A DNA stretch of 64,000 nt from Micromonospora okii (GTDB lineage Bacteria; Actinomycetota; Actinomycetes; Mycobacteriales; Micromonosporaceae). The DNA is taken from contig NZ_BBZF01000014.1 in the NCBI RefSeq assembly GCF_020884795.1, forward strand, positions 468,953 through 532,952, in the 5' to 3' direction. The notes under the pieces are model-generated. The model was not told the DNA's origin, searched no databases, and saw only the letters and a list, made by a program, of their open reading frames with translations. The first letter of the stretch is position 1. Each line of letters starts with the position of its first letter. A program made the translations under genes and the position numbers. Positions 44,224-52,514 of the stretch are shown here, in pieces.

Positions 44224-46365
44224 ATGACGATGTCGCACGAACACCACGCCATGCCGACGCCGGCAGGCAGTCACCCGGGCACCGACGGGCCGCAGGAGCG
44301 CCACGGCGACCACCACGACCACCGGGTCCACCACAGCTCCGGTCACGGCGGGCACGACAAGCACGACAAGCACGCCGGGCACGATCCGGAGATGTTCCGC
44401 CGCAGGTTCTGGCTGAGCCTGGTCCTGACGGTGCCGGTCGTGGCGACCAGCCACATGGTGATGGACTGGTTCGGCTACCGGCTCGACTTCCCCGGCGTCG
44501 GCTGGGTCGCGCCGGTGCTGGGCACGGTCGTGTTCGCCTGGGGCGGGTGGCCGTTCCTGCAGGGCGCGGTGCGGGAGGTCCGGGACCGGGTGCCGGGGAT
44601 GATGCTGCTGATCGCGATGGCGATCAGCGTGGCGTACGTGGCGTCGCTGGCCACCTCGCTGGGCGCGTTCGGCCTGGACTTCTGGTGGGAGCTGGCCGCC
44701 CTGGTCACGATCATGCTGCTGGGGCACTGGCAGGAGATGAAGGCGATCGGCCAGGCCCGGGGCGCGCTGTCGGCCCTGGCCGCGCTGCTGCCCGACGACG
44801 CCGAACGCCTCGACGCGCAGGGCCGGCCGCAGCGGGTGTCCGTGGCCGAGCTGGCAGTCGGGGACCTGGTCCTCGTCCGCCCGGGCGGACGGGTGCCGGC
44901 CGACGGCACGGTCGTCGACGGCGACGCCGAGATGGACGAGTCGATGATCACCGGGGAGTCCCGGCCGGTCCCCCGCACCACTGGCGACCGGGTGGTCGCC
45001 GGCACGGTGGCCACCGACGCGGCGATCCGGGTCCGCATCGACGCGGTCGGGGAGGACACCGCCCTGGCCGGCATTCAGCGCCTGGTGACGCAGGCGCAGC
45101 AGTCCAGCGGCCGGGCGCAGGTGCTCGCCGACCGGTTCGCCGCGTGGCTGTTCTACATCGCCACCGCGACCGCCGTGGTGACCGTGCTGGCCTGGACGGC
45201 GCTGGGCGATGTCGACCAGGCCGTCGTCCGTACCATCACGGTGTTGGTGGTCGCCTGCCCGCACGCCCTCGGCCTGGCCATCCCCCTGGTGATCGCCCTC
45301 TCCACCGCAGTGGCGGCCAAGGGCGGAATCCTCGTCAAGGACCGGCTCGCGCTGGAGCGGATGCGCACCGTCGACGCGGTGCTGTTCGACAAGACCGGCA
45401 CCCTGACCCGTGGCGAACACGTCGTCACCGGCGTGGCCGCGACCGGCGCCGCCAGCGACGACGAGGTCCTGGCCACCGCCGCGGCGGTCGAGGCGGACAG
45501 CGAACACCCACTGGCCCGCGCGATCGTCACCGCCGCCACCGGCCGGGGCACCACCCGCCGGGCCACCGGCTTCCGGTCGCTGACCGGACGCGGCGTGCGC
45601 GCCGACGTCGACGGCACCACGTACGCCGTGGGCGGCCCCGCCCTGCTGCGCGAGCTGCGGGCGACCGTCCCCGACGAACTGCGGCAGCGGCAGGACGACT
45701 GGTCGCGGCGCGGAGCGGCGGTGCTCCACCTCCTGCGCCTCGACGGCGACAGGGCGACCGTGGTCGGTGCCCTGGCCCTGGAGGACCAGGTCCGCCCCGA
45801 GGCCCGGCAGGCCATCGCCGAGCTACGCGAGCAGGGGGTCCGCAAGATCGTGATAATCACGGGCGACGCCCGGCCGGTCGCTGAGGCGGTCGCCGCCGAC
45901 CTGGGGTTCCGCCCCGGTGAGGACGAGGTGTTCGCCGAGGTGCTGCCCGCCGACAAGGACGACGCCGTCGCGGAGCTGCAGAAACGGGGCCTGCGGGTGG
46001 CGATGGTCGGCGACGGCGTCAACGACGCCCCCGCGCTGGCCCGCGCCGACGTCGGCATCGCCATCGGCGCCGGCACCGACGTCGCGATCGAGTCGGCCGG
46101 GGTGGTCCTGGCCTCCTCCGACCCGCGCGGGGTCACCGGGGTCATCCGGCTGTCCCGGGCCTCCTACCGCAAGATGATCCAGAACCTGGCCTGGGCCACC
46201 GGCTACAACGTGGTAGCCCTGCCCCTGGCCGCAGGCGCGCTCGCCTGGACCGGTGTCGCCCTCAGCCCCGCCGTCGCGGCGGTGCTGATGTCCGCCTCCA
46301 CCATCGTCGTCGCGCTCAACGCCCAACTCCTGCGCCGGGTGCGGCTGCGCCCGGCGGCCGAGTAG
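44224..46365 (+). CDS. copB: CopB-type copper-translocating P1B ATPase
   Basis: 713 residues. A His-rich N-terminus (residues 1-60, with HHDHRVHHSSGHGGHDKHDK) replaces the usual CxxC domain. The ion-binding motif is VACPHALGLAIPL, the CPH form of subclass P1B-3. Other signatures: MITGESRPV (actuator), LFDKTGTLTRGEH (phosphorylated Asp), SEHPLARAI (nucleotide) and MVGDGVNDAPALARADVGIA. Seven to eight membrane helices surround them. It exports copper from the cytoplasm. ATG at 44224 has GAGGGAGG just upstream; MSHEHH two codons later is an alternative. The CsoR-like palindrome lies directly upstream. Likely monocistronic. Confidence 0.95.
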   Translation: MTMSHEHHAMPTPAGSHPGTDGPQERHGDHHDHRVHHSSGHGGHDKHDKHAGHDPEMFRRRFWLSLVLTVPVVATSHMVMDWFGYRLDFPGVGWVAPVLGTVVFAWGGWPFLQGAVREVRDRVPGMMLLIAMAISVAYVASLATSLGAFGLDFWWELAALVTIMLLGHWQEMKAIGQARGALSALAALLPDDAERLDAQGRPQRVSVAELAVGDLVLVRPGGRVPADGTVVDGDAEMDESMITGESRPVPRTTGDRVVAGTVATDAAIRVRIDAVGEDTALAGIQRLVTQAQQSSGRAQVLADRFAAWLFYIATATAVVTVLAWTALGDVDQAVVRTITVLVVACPHALGLAIPLVIALSTAVAAKGGILVKDRLALERMRTVDAVLFDKTGTLTRGEHVVTGVAATGAASDDEVLATAAAVEADSEHPLARAIVTAATGRGTTRRATGFRSLTGRGVRADVDGTTYAVGGPALLRELRATVPDELRQRQDDWSRRGAAVLHLLRLDGDRATVVGALALEDQVRPEARQAIAELREQGVRKIVIITGDARPVAEAVAADLGFRPGEDEVFAEVLPADKDDAVAELQKRGLRVAMVGDGVNDAPALARADVGIAIGAGTDVAIESAGVVLASSDPRGVTGVIRLSRASYRKMIQNLAWATGYNVVALPLAAGALAWTGVALSPAVAAVLMSASTIVVALNAQLLRRVRLRPAAE

Positions 46366-46366
46366 G

Positions 46367-46382
46367 CCCCCGATGCCGGGGG
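46367..46382 (+). terminator. Hairpin directly after copB
   Basis: CCCCCGATGCCGGGGG: a 6-bp stem with a 4-nt loop, two bases after the copB stop. It lies at the right border of the metal island. Confidence 0.6.
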
Positions 46383-46486
46383 TCCGGACGAAGCCGGCCC
46401 CCGGCGGCGGCCACGTCGACCTTCACCAACTGCCGGTCTCGGCGAGGGTCGGGGCGGAGGCCCGTCGACCGGCCGTCCCGTCCGCC

Positions 46487-47221
46487 CTAGCGGAGCGCGT
46501 CGGCGAGGCGGCGCAGCTCGTTCTCCCGGGCGTCGCCGACGACGATCACCGTGCGGGTCGGTTCGAGCAGCACCAGCGCCTGCTCGTTGCCCCGCGCGGT
46601 GTACCGCTGCCAGCTACGGCCGCCCAGCTCGGTCGGGCCCTGGGGCCGCGCCTCGGCGGTCAGCTCGGCGGGCAGCAGCCGCTCCGGCGGCACGTTGCTC
46701 TGCACGAGCTGGGCGCCCCGCCCCTCCGGCGTGACGTAGCCGATCCGCAGGGCGGAGCCGCCGCCCTCCACGTCGCGGTAGCCGGCGCTGACGGCCTTCC
46801 AGTCGGAGCCGAGCCCGGCCGGCTGGCTCACCGGGAACGCGCTGGCCGCGCGGGCGTGCTCCAGCGCGGGGGCCGGGTCGACGACGTTCGGCTGGTCGCC
46901 GCCGAGGAAACCCCGGTAGAGGGCCAGCAGCAGGGCGATCGGGACCAGCAACACCAGCAGCGAGATCGCCATGTCCTTCGGCGAGCGCTCCGACCGGGCC
47001 TTCTTGCCGCCGACGGGCGGCACGACGGACGCCGTCGGGCCGGGCGCGGCGGGCTGCGCCGAACCGGGCACCTCGGGGCCGGGAGCCGCCGGGCCGGGCA
47101 CCTCGGGGCCGGGAGCCGCCGGCGGTGTCGGGGCGGACGCCGCCGGCGCAGACGTCGGCGGTACGGGCGTCGGCGGGGTCGGCTCGACGGGGGTGCGATC
47201 GGCGGGCTGCGCGGCTTCCAC
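46487..47221 (-). CDS. DUF4245 domain-containing membrane protein
   Basis: 244 residues. An N-terminal Pro/Ala/Thr-rich cytoplasmic region contains a direct repeat (GPEVPGPAAPGPEVPGSAQP). A transmembrane segment follows (DMAISLLVLLVPIALLLALY, about 101-120). The exported DUF4245 domain includes SAFPVSQPAGLGSDWKAVSA, GYRDVEGGGSALRIGYVTPE, GRSWQRYTARGNEQALVLLE and a C-terminal VIVVGDARENELRRLADAL. Function unknown; the gene is a regular neighbour of glpX in actinobacteria, divergent as here. The GTG at 47221 was chosen because upstream sequence is low-complexity; the Shine-Dalgarno is weak. Confidence 0.85.
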   Translation of the reverse strand: MEAAQPADRTPVEPTPPTPVPPTSAPAASAPTPPAAPGPEVPGPAAPGPEVPGSAQPAAPGPTASVVPPVGGKKARSERSPKDMAISLLVLLVPIALLLALYRGFLGGDQPNVVDPAPALEHARAASAFPVSQPAGLGSDWKAVSAGYRDVEGGGSALRIGYVTPEGRGAQLVQSNVPPERLLPAELTAEARPQGPTELGGRSWQRYTARGNEQALVLLEPTRTVIVVGDARENELRRLADALR

Positions 47222-47550
47222 CTCTCCATTCTTCCAGCCCGGATCGCGGAGCCGGGCGGGCCACCACCGGCGAGGGTCGGCGCGTCGCCACCGCCGCGCG
47301 GCGTCCCTGCCCGTTGCGCCCCGGCCGTCCCCTCCCACCGTTCGACAACGCGCGCCTCCGCCGCCGGGCGACGTCGTCCCGCCGGGGCCACGGTGGTGAT
47401 CCGTCCCACGCCCCGTTGGCGGGAAGGAGGCCCTCGCGGCCCCGAACCGACGATAGGTTGGCGATCGTGTGAGGATCAGCGACAAAGCTGGCGGCGGCGA
47501 CGGCCGCATGCCGCCGGTCCACCCCGCAACGTCGCGAGGAGGAAGCCGTC
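47222..47550. other. Divergent intergenic region between DUF4245 and glpX
   Basis: About 330 bases without a supported gene. A TAGGTT hexamer at 47454-47459 could be a -10 for glpX, giving a leader of about 85 nt. The glpX Shine-Dalgarno GAGGAGGAAG lies at 47531-47540. No conserved riboswitch was recognised. Confidence 0.4.
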
Positions 47551-48582
47551 ATGACGAACAGCAGCACGCGGAACCCCCAGAACCTCGACCGTAACCTCGC
47601 CCTCGACCTGGTCCGGGTCACCGAGGCCGCCGCGATGGCCGCCGGCCGGTGGGTCGGCCGGGGCGACAAGGAGGGCGGCGACGGGGCCGCCGTCGACGCC
47701 ATGCGCAAGCTGATCAACTCGATCCCGATGCGGGGCGTCGTGGTCATCGGCGAGGGCGAGAAGGACAACGCGCCCATGCTGTTCAACGGCGAGGAGGTCG
47801 GCGACGGCACCGGCCCCGAGGTGGACGTCGCGGTCGACCCCATCGACGGCACCACGCTGATGAGTAAGGGCATGCCGAACGCGCTCGCCGTGCTCGCGGT
47901 GGCCGAGCGGGGCGCGATGTTCGACCCGAGCGCGGTCTTCTACATGGAGAAGCTGGCGGTCGGCCCGGCGTACGCCGACGTGGTCGACATCAACGCCGGG
48001 GTCGCCGACAACCTGCGCCGGATCGCCAAGGTCAAGGGCACGGACGTGTCCGAGGTAACCGTCTGCGTACTGGACCGCCCCCGCCACGACGACCTGGTCG
48101 CCCAGATCCGCCGGGCCGGCGCGGGCATCCGGTTCATCTCCGACGGCGACATCGCCGGCGCCATCGCCGCCGCCCGGGGCGAGTCGGGCGTCGACGTGCT
48201 GATGGGCATCGGCGGCACCCCGGAGGGAATCACGGCCGCCTGCGCCCTCAAGTGCATGGGCGGGATGCTGCAGGCCAAGCTCTGGCCGCACGACGCCGCC
48301 GAGCGCGAGAGGGCGCTCGCCGCCGGGCACGACCTGGACCGGGTGCTCACCACCGACGACCTGGTCACCGGCGACAACTGCTTCTTCGTGGCCACCGGGG
48401 TCACCTCCGGCGACCTGCTGCACGGCGTGCGCTACCGCTCCGGCGGGGCGTACACGCAGTCGATCGTCATGCGGTCGAAGAGCGGCACCATCCGGGTCAT
48501 CGACTCCTACCACCGGCTGGAGAAGCTCGCCCTCTACTCGGCGGTCGACTTCGACGGCCGGCCCCTCGCCGAGCAGGAGTGA
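47551..48582 (+). CDS. glpX: Class II fructose-1,6-bisphosphatase
   Basis: 343 residues. The lithium-sensitive phosphatase core is visible: [57 protein letters not shown] and [20 protein letters not shown]. It hydrolyses fructose 1,6-bisphosphate to fructose 6-phosphate in gluconeogenesis and is the main FBPase of most actinobacteria. ATG at 47551 has a strong GAGGAGGAAG upstream. The next gene overlaps its stop as GTGA, so a transporter is translated with it. Works in the same direction as pckG at 60-62 kb. Confidence 0.96.
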   Translation: MTNSSTRNPQNLDRNLALDLVRVTEAAAMAAGRWVGRGDKEGGDGAAVDAMRKLINSIPMRGVVVIGEGEKDNAPMLFNGEEVGDGTGPEVDVAVDPIDGTTLMSKGMPNALAVLAVAERGAMFDPSAVFYMEKLAVGPAYADVVDINAGVADNLRRIAKVKGTDVSEVTVCVLDRPRHDDLVAQIRRAGAGIRFISDGDIAGAIAAARGESGVDVLMGIGGTPEGITAACALKCMGGMLQAKLWPHDAAERERALAAGHDLDRVLTTDDLVTGDNCFFVATGVTSGDLLHGVRYRSGGAYTQSIVMRSKSGTIRVIDSYHRLEKLALYSAVDFDGRPLAEQE

Positions 48583-49580
48583 TCACCACCGAGGCTCCGG
48601 CCCCACCGACCCTGCCGCTCGCCCGCCGGATCGCGGGCGTCGGGCTGGCCACCGCCTCCGGGGTCGCCGTCGCCGTGCAGTCCCGGATCAACGGCGAGCT
48701 GGGCGTACGGCTGGCCGACGGGATCGCCGCCGCGGTGGTCTCGTTCGGCGTCGGCCTGCTGGTGCTGCTGGTGCTGGTCCCCGCGACCCCTGGCGGGCGG
48801 CGGGGCCTGGCCGCGCTGCGGGCGGCCCTCGCCGACGGCTCGCTGCGGCCGTGGCAGTGCCTCGGCGGGGCGTGCGGCGCGATCCTGGTGGCCACCCAGG
48901 GGTTGACCATCGGCACGCTCGGCGTGGCGGTCTTCACCGTGGCGGTGGTCGCCGGGCAGTCCGGCAGCAGCCTGCTGGTCGACCGGGCCGGGATCGGCCC
49001 CACCGGCCGCCAGGCGGTCACCCCGAACCGCCTGGTCGGCGCGGTGCTGACCGTGCTCGCCGTGCTGCTGGCGGTCGGCGACCGGCTCGCCGACCCCGGC
49101 ACGCTGGGCCTGGCGCTGCTGCCGCTCGTGGCCGGGCTGGGCATCGCCTGGCAGCAGGCGGTGAACGGGCGGGTACGGGTGGCCGCCGGCAGCGCCCTGG
49201 CCGCCACGCTGGTCAACTTCGCCGTCGGCACGGTGGCGCTGCTCGCCGCGTTCGCGGTCGAGGTCGCCGTCCGGGGCCGCCCCGGCGGGGGCTTCCCGGC
49301 CGAGCCGTGGCTCTACCTCGGCGGCCCCATCGGCATCGTCTTCATCGCGATCGCCGCCGCCGTCGTGCGGTTCACCGGCGTGCTGCTGCTCGGCCTGGCC
49401 ACCATCGCCGGGCAGGTCGTCGGGGCCGTCCTGCTGGACCTGGTGCTGCCGACCGCCGCCTCGCACCCGGGCGTGACCACCCTGCTGGGCGCCGCGCTCA
49501 CCCTGGTCGCCGTGCTGATCGCCGCCCTCGGCCCACCGCCCCGCCGGAAGGCAGGGCCCCCTCCTGACACCTCGGGTTAG
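48579..49580 (+). CDS. DMT-superfamily YdcZ-type transporter
   Basis: 333 residues with ten hydrophobic segments arranged as two similar halves. [20 protein letters not shown] opens the first half and [20 protein letters not shown] the second; both contain the VQSRING / QQAVNGR pattern of the DUF606/YdcZ family. [20 protein letters not shown] and [20 protein letters not shown] are paired equivalents. The substrate is unknown. The GTG overlaps the glpX stop, which decides the start. The last codons and the stop lie in the left arm of palindromic repeat copy D, so the tail ([11 protein letters not shown]) was probably created by repeat insertion. Confidence 0.85.
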   Translation: MITTEAPAPPTLPLARRIAGVGLATASGVAVAVQSRINGELGVRLADGIAAAVVSFGVGLLVLLVLVPATPGGRRGLAALRAALADGSLRPWQCLGGACGAILVATQGLTIGTLGVAVFTVAVVAGQSGSSLLVDRAGIGPTGRQAVTPNRLVGAVLTVLAVLLAVGDRLADPGTLGLALLPLVAGLGIAWQQAVNGRVRVAAGSALAATLVNFAVGTVALLAAFAVEVAVRGRPGGGFPAEPWLYLGGPIGIVFIAIAAAVVRFTGVLLLGLATIAGQVVGAVLLDLVLPTAASHPGVTTLLGAALTLVAVLIAALGPPPRRKAGPPPDTSG

Positions 49581-49627
49581 GAGGGGGCCCCTCCTCTACC
49601 GAAAGCGTTAACAAGGTGCCCTTCCTT
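49553..49627. repeat. GCGTTAACA-core palindromic repeat, copy D (composite)
   Basis: A leading arm AGGGCCCCCTCCTGAC (49553-49568) pairs with GTTAGGAGGGGGCCCCT (49576 on). The usual core CTACCGAAAGCGTTAACA and the arm GTGCCCTTCCTT then follow. The element supplies the TAG stop of the upstream transporter (49578-49580) and ends 7 bp before the stop of the convergent reductase gene. Confidence 0.8.
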
Positions 49628-49634
49628 GCACCCC

Positions 49635-50603
49635 TCAGCCGGCGTCGGAGGAGTGGCCGGGGAAGAGGTGGGCCGACGGGTCGATCGCCACGGCGGCGTT
49701 GTTGACCGCCGTGGCGGCCTCTCCGAAGCCCGTGGCGATCAGCCGGACCTTGCCCGGGTACTCGGTGATGTCCCCGGCGGCGAAGACCCTGGGCAGGTTC
49801 GTCGCCATCGCGCTGTCGACCACGATGTGCCGGCGGTCGAGCCGCAGCCCCCACTCGGCGATCGGGCCGAGGTCGGCCGTGAAGCCGAGCGCGGCCACCA
49901 CCGTGTCGACCGGCAGCGTCTCGGCCTCGCCGCCCCGCCCCGTGATCTCCGCGCCGGTCACGGTGCTCTCGCCGTGCAGGCGGGTGACCTCGGCGTTGAC
50001 GATGACCCGGACGGGAAGCTGCTGCACCCGGGCGACGGTGGCCGCGTGCGCGCGGAACTTGTCCCGCCGGTGCACCAGGGTCACCGAGCGGGCCAGCGGT
50101 TGCAGCGCCAGCGCCCAGTCGAAGGCCGAGTCCCCGCCGCCGACGATGAGCACGTCCCGGTCGGCCAGCGCGGTCGGCTCCGGGACGAAGTAGACGATGC
50201 CGCCGCCGGTGAAGCTGTCGGCCACCGGCAGCGGGCGCGGGGTGAAGCTGCCGAGCCCGCCGGTGACGACCACCGCGCCGCAGGCGATCTCCTCGCCGCC
50301 GGCCAGGCCGAGCACCGGCCGCCCGTCGACGTGCGAGAGCTTCTCGGCCCGGGTGCCGAGCAGGTACCGAGGGTGGAACGGGGCGGCCTGGGCGACCAGG
50401 TTGGCCACCAGGTCGCGGCCCTTGACCGCGGGGAACCCGGCCACGTCGAGGATGAGCTTCTCCGGGTACATGGCGGTGATCTGGCCACCGGCCTCGGGCA
50501 GCGCGTCGACCACCGCCACGGAGAGCCCCCGGAACCCGGCGTAGTACGCGGCGAACAGCCCCGTCGGGCCGGCACCGATCACTGCGACATCGACCTCGGG
50601 CAT
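49635..50603 (-). CDS. Ferredoxin/flavodoxin-NADP reductase, thioredoxin-reductase-like
   Basis: 322 residues. FAD motif DVAVIGAGPTGLFAAYYAGF lies at the N-terminus and the NAD(P) motif DVLIVGGGDSAFDWALALQP near 155. ITAMYPEKLILDVAGFPAV and LGSFTPRPLPV are diagnostic of the YumC/type-2 FNR branch. The redox-active CxxC of thioredoxin reductase is absent. The C-terminal GDITEYPGKVRLIATGFGEA contacts FAD. It passes electrons between NADPH and ferredoxin. ATG at 50603 gives MPEVDVAVIG directly; a GTG at 50627 would add eight residues. Convergent with the YdcZ-type transporter, separated by repeat copy D. Confidence 0.9.
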   Translation of the reverse strand: MPEVDVAVIGAGPTGLFAAYYAGFRGLSVAVVDALPEAGGQITAMYPEKLILDVAGFPAVKGRDLVANLVAQAAPFHPRYLLGTRAEKLSHVDGRPVLGLAGGEEIACGAVVVTGGLGSFTPRPLPVADSFTGGGIVYFVPEPTALADRDVLIVGGGDSAFDWALALQPLARSVTLVHRRDKFRAHAATVARVQQLPVRVIVNAEVTRLHGESTVTGAEITGRGGEAETLPVDTVVAALGFTADLGPIAEWGLRLDRRHIVVDSAMATNLPRVFAAGDITEYPGKVRLIATGFGEAATAVNNAAVAIDPSAHLFPGHSSDAG

Positions 50604-50753
50604 GACGTATTGTCGCCTTCCGCTCACGGATCAACGCGTGCTGATGCCGACCGTAGGCGGGCCGTCCGCCCGGGGCAAGCACATCCCACCGAAGCACCGG
50701 GGCGGCGCGAGAGTGCCTCGAACGTGCCCCGAGTCGCGCGGCCGAACGGCGCG

Positions 50754-51404
50754 TCAGGGCAGGGTGAGCCCGGGTTCCGTGTCGTACGGGTCGGCGTCGG
50801 CGCGGCGGCGGAAGAGGATCGCGGCGACCACGCCGCCGAGCAGCCCGAACAGGTGCCCCTGCCAGGAGATCCGCTCGTCGGTGGGGAGGATGCCGAGCAA
50901 CTGCCAGCCGTAGAGCAGGCCGACCAGCAGCACGACCCCGAAGTTCCACCAGCTCCGCTCGACGACGCCCCGGGTGAGCAGGACCCCGAGGTATCCGAAG
51001 ATGACGCCGCTGGCGCCGACCACGACCGAGTTCGGCGCGCCGGTGAACCACACGCCCAGGCCGCTGACCAGCACGATGACCAGGGTGGACCAGAGGAACC
51101 GCCGGAACCCGGCGGCGAGCACGAAGGTGCCGAGCAGGATCAGCGGCACGCTGTTGCTGTAGAGGTGGTCGAAGTCGGCGTGCAGCAGCGGGGAGAAGAT
51201 CACCCCGTCCAGCCCCTCGATCCGCCGGGGGATGATGCCGCCGGCCAGGTCGAGGTCGATGCCGAGCCCGACGTCGAGGGCCTCGACCAGGAAGAGCGCC
51301 GGCACGACGGCGCACATGGCGACGAAGGCGCGGCCGATCGAGGCGTAGAAGGCCTCGGTGCCGAAGCGTCGCGGGTCGCCCCGGGGGCCGTCGCGCAGGG
51401 TCAT
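50754..51404 (-). CDS. Rhomboid family intramembrane serine protease
   Basis: 216 residues with six to seven hydrophobic segments. The catalytic Ser lies in VVGASGVIFGYLGVLLTRG (GxSG), the catalytic His in ISWQGHLFGLLGGVVAAIL. HADFDHLYSNSVPLILLGTF holds the conserved His/Asn of TM2. These are the elements of an active rhomboid. It cleaves membrane-protein substrates within the lipid bilayer; the substrate is unknown. ATG at 51404 gives MTLRDGPRGDPRRFGTEAFY; an upstream ATG at 51425 is less likely. The 5' flank contains AGCTATCAGCAAAA, unusually AT-rich for the window. Confidence 0.92.
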   Translation of the reverse strand: MTLRDGPRGDPRRFGTEAFYASIGRAFVAMCAVVPALFLVEALDVGLGIDLDLAGGIIPRRIEGLDGVIFSPLLHADFDHLYSNSVPLILLGTFVLAAGFRRFLWSTLVIVLVSGLGVWFTGAPNSVVVGASGVIFGYLGVLLTRGVVERSWWNFGVVLLVGLLYGWQLLGILPTDERISWQGHLFGLLGGVVAAILFRRRADADPYDTEPGLTLP

Positions 51405-51468
51405 GCCCCAAACAGCTATCAGCAAAAGCGGGCGTCCGCCACCCGGCGGCGTGCAACGGCGGGTACGA

Positions 51469-51502
51469 CGACGGCGGGGTGGGCGCGCCCACCCCGCCGT
51501 CG
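51469..51502. terminator. 34-bp perfect palindrome downstream of the lysozyme-fold gene
   Basis: CGACGGCGGGGTGGGCG (51469-51485) is followed directly by its exact reverse complement (51486-51502). It lies 13 bp beyond the stop at 51516 on the minus strand, a position and stability consistent with a terminator. As a hairpin it would have a 3-4 nt loop at the centre. Confidence 0.85.
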
Positions 51503-51515
51503 CGGCGTCAGGGGA

Positions 51516-52226
51516 TCAGTACCAGCCGGTGCTCTGCGAGTGGCTCCACGCGCCGCACGGGTTGCCGTACCGGCCCTTGATGTAGCCGAGGCCCCACTTG
51601 ATCTGGGTCGCCGGGTTGGTCTCCCAGTCGTCGGCCACCGAGCCCATCTTGCTGCCGGGCAGGGACTGGGGGATGCCGTACGCCCCGGAGGAGGGGTTGC
51701 GGGCCTTGTGGTTCCAGCCGCTCTCCTTGTTCCAGAGCTTGTTCAGGCACGGGAACTGGTCGATCCCGAAGCCCGCGTCGAGCATCAGCGCGCAGCCGGT
51801 CTTCCGGTTGCCGCTGTACTCGCTGCACGAGGCGGGGATCGGGCCGTCGTACGGCTTCGACGCCTTGGCCGCCGCCTTCTTCTCGGCGGCCTCCTTCTCC
51901 TTCGCCTCGCGGTCGCGCTTGCGGGACGCCGCCTCGGCCTCGCGGGCCCGCTCGGCGGCCTCCTTCGCCGCCTCGGCGGCGCGCTGCCGGGCCTGGTGCT
52001 CGGCGGCGCGCTGCTTGGCGGAGGTGACCCGGTGCTGGGCCTGCCGCTCGCGCTGGTACTCGTACTCGGCCTGGTCGACCAGGGCGGCCTCGCGGCCGAC
52101 CTGCGCAATCGGACCCTGTTGCTGGGTTTCCCGGTCCTCGCCCAGATAGAAGCCGCCGGCAACGCCCACGGAGAGCAGTGCTACGGCGGCGGTACGGGCA
52201 CCGAACCGGCTCCACAGCCGACTCAC
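51516..52226 (-). CDS. Secreted lysozyme/transglycosylase-fold protein with coiled coil
   Basis: 236 residues. A signal/anchor (ARTAAVALLSVGVAGGFYLG, about 9-28) precedes a long charged coiled coil (residues about 45-135, rich in Ala/Glu/Lys/Arg: RQRAAEAAKEAAERAREAEA). The C-terminal domain (about 165-236) has LNKLWNKESGWNHKARNPSS, AYGIPQSLPGSKM and QIKWGLGYIKGRYGNPCGAW, the goose-lysozyme/SLT-like fold common in actinobacterial cell-wall enzymes. The Glu in NKESGW is the expected catalytic residue. It probably cleaves peptidoglycan outside the cell. The GTG at 52226 has AAAGGGA upstream. Two cysteine pairs suggest disulfides. Confidence 0.88.
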   Translation of the reverse strand: MSRLWSRFGARTAAVALLSVGVAGGFYLGEDRETQQQGPIAQVGREAALVDQAEYEYQRERQAQHRVTSAKQRAAEHQARQRAAEAAKEAAERAREAEAASRKRDREAKEKEAAEKKAAAKASKPYDGPIPASCSEYSGNRKTGCALMLDAGFGIDQFPCLNKLWNKESGWNHKARNPSSGAYGIPQSLPGSKMGSVADDWETNPATQIKWGLGYIKGRYGNPCGAWSHSQSTGWY

Positions 52227-52514
52227 GTAGTGGTCCCTTTCGTCGGGGGCACGGACGCGGCGCGACCCCGGCCCGAGGAGGGCCACGGCCCGCGCCGCGA
52301 GCGCCCCGACCCTGCCGGTCGCAGCCGACGCTCCGAGCCCGCCCGCCCTCCGCCGATGCACGGCGAACGACGGCAGACGATCTTTCCGGCGCGTGGACGC
52401 TCGTTGGACACGATTGCGCACAGTGGGGCGGATGGGAAACGAGCGGCGCAATTTGTGACCTGCGACACAGGTGAAATCGGGATGAATGGCCTCATAGTAG
52501 ACACAATTGCTGGG
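52227..52514. other. Long 5' region upstream of the lysozyme-fold gene
   Basis: About 290 bases between two leftward genes. No gene supported. Cell-wall hydrolase genes in actinobacteria often have a c-di-AMP (ydaO) riboswitch here; I did not find its conserved CCGAATCCGTCAGCTAACC-like segment. The stretch 52440-52505 is clearly AT-richer (ATTTGTGACC, ATAGTAGACACAATTG) and could hold the promoter. Confidence 0.45.

Noticed and set aside
38477..46486. Transposase, integrase or att sites bordering the metal island
   Set aside because: No IS-like inverted repeats, tRNA end or matching direct repeats were seen at 37.6-38.9 kb or 46.3-46.5 kb.
52227..52514. Possible c-di-AMP (ydaO) riboswitch upstream of the lysozyme-fold gene
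   Set aside because: Position and gene type are right, but the conserved core segments (GGGGTGAATCC-like and CCGAATCCGTCAGCTAACC-like) are not present on the minus strand. An Infernal search with RF00379 would settle it.
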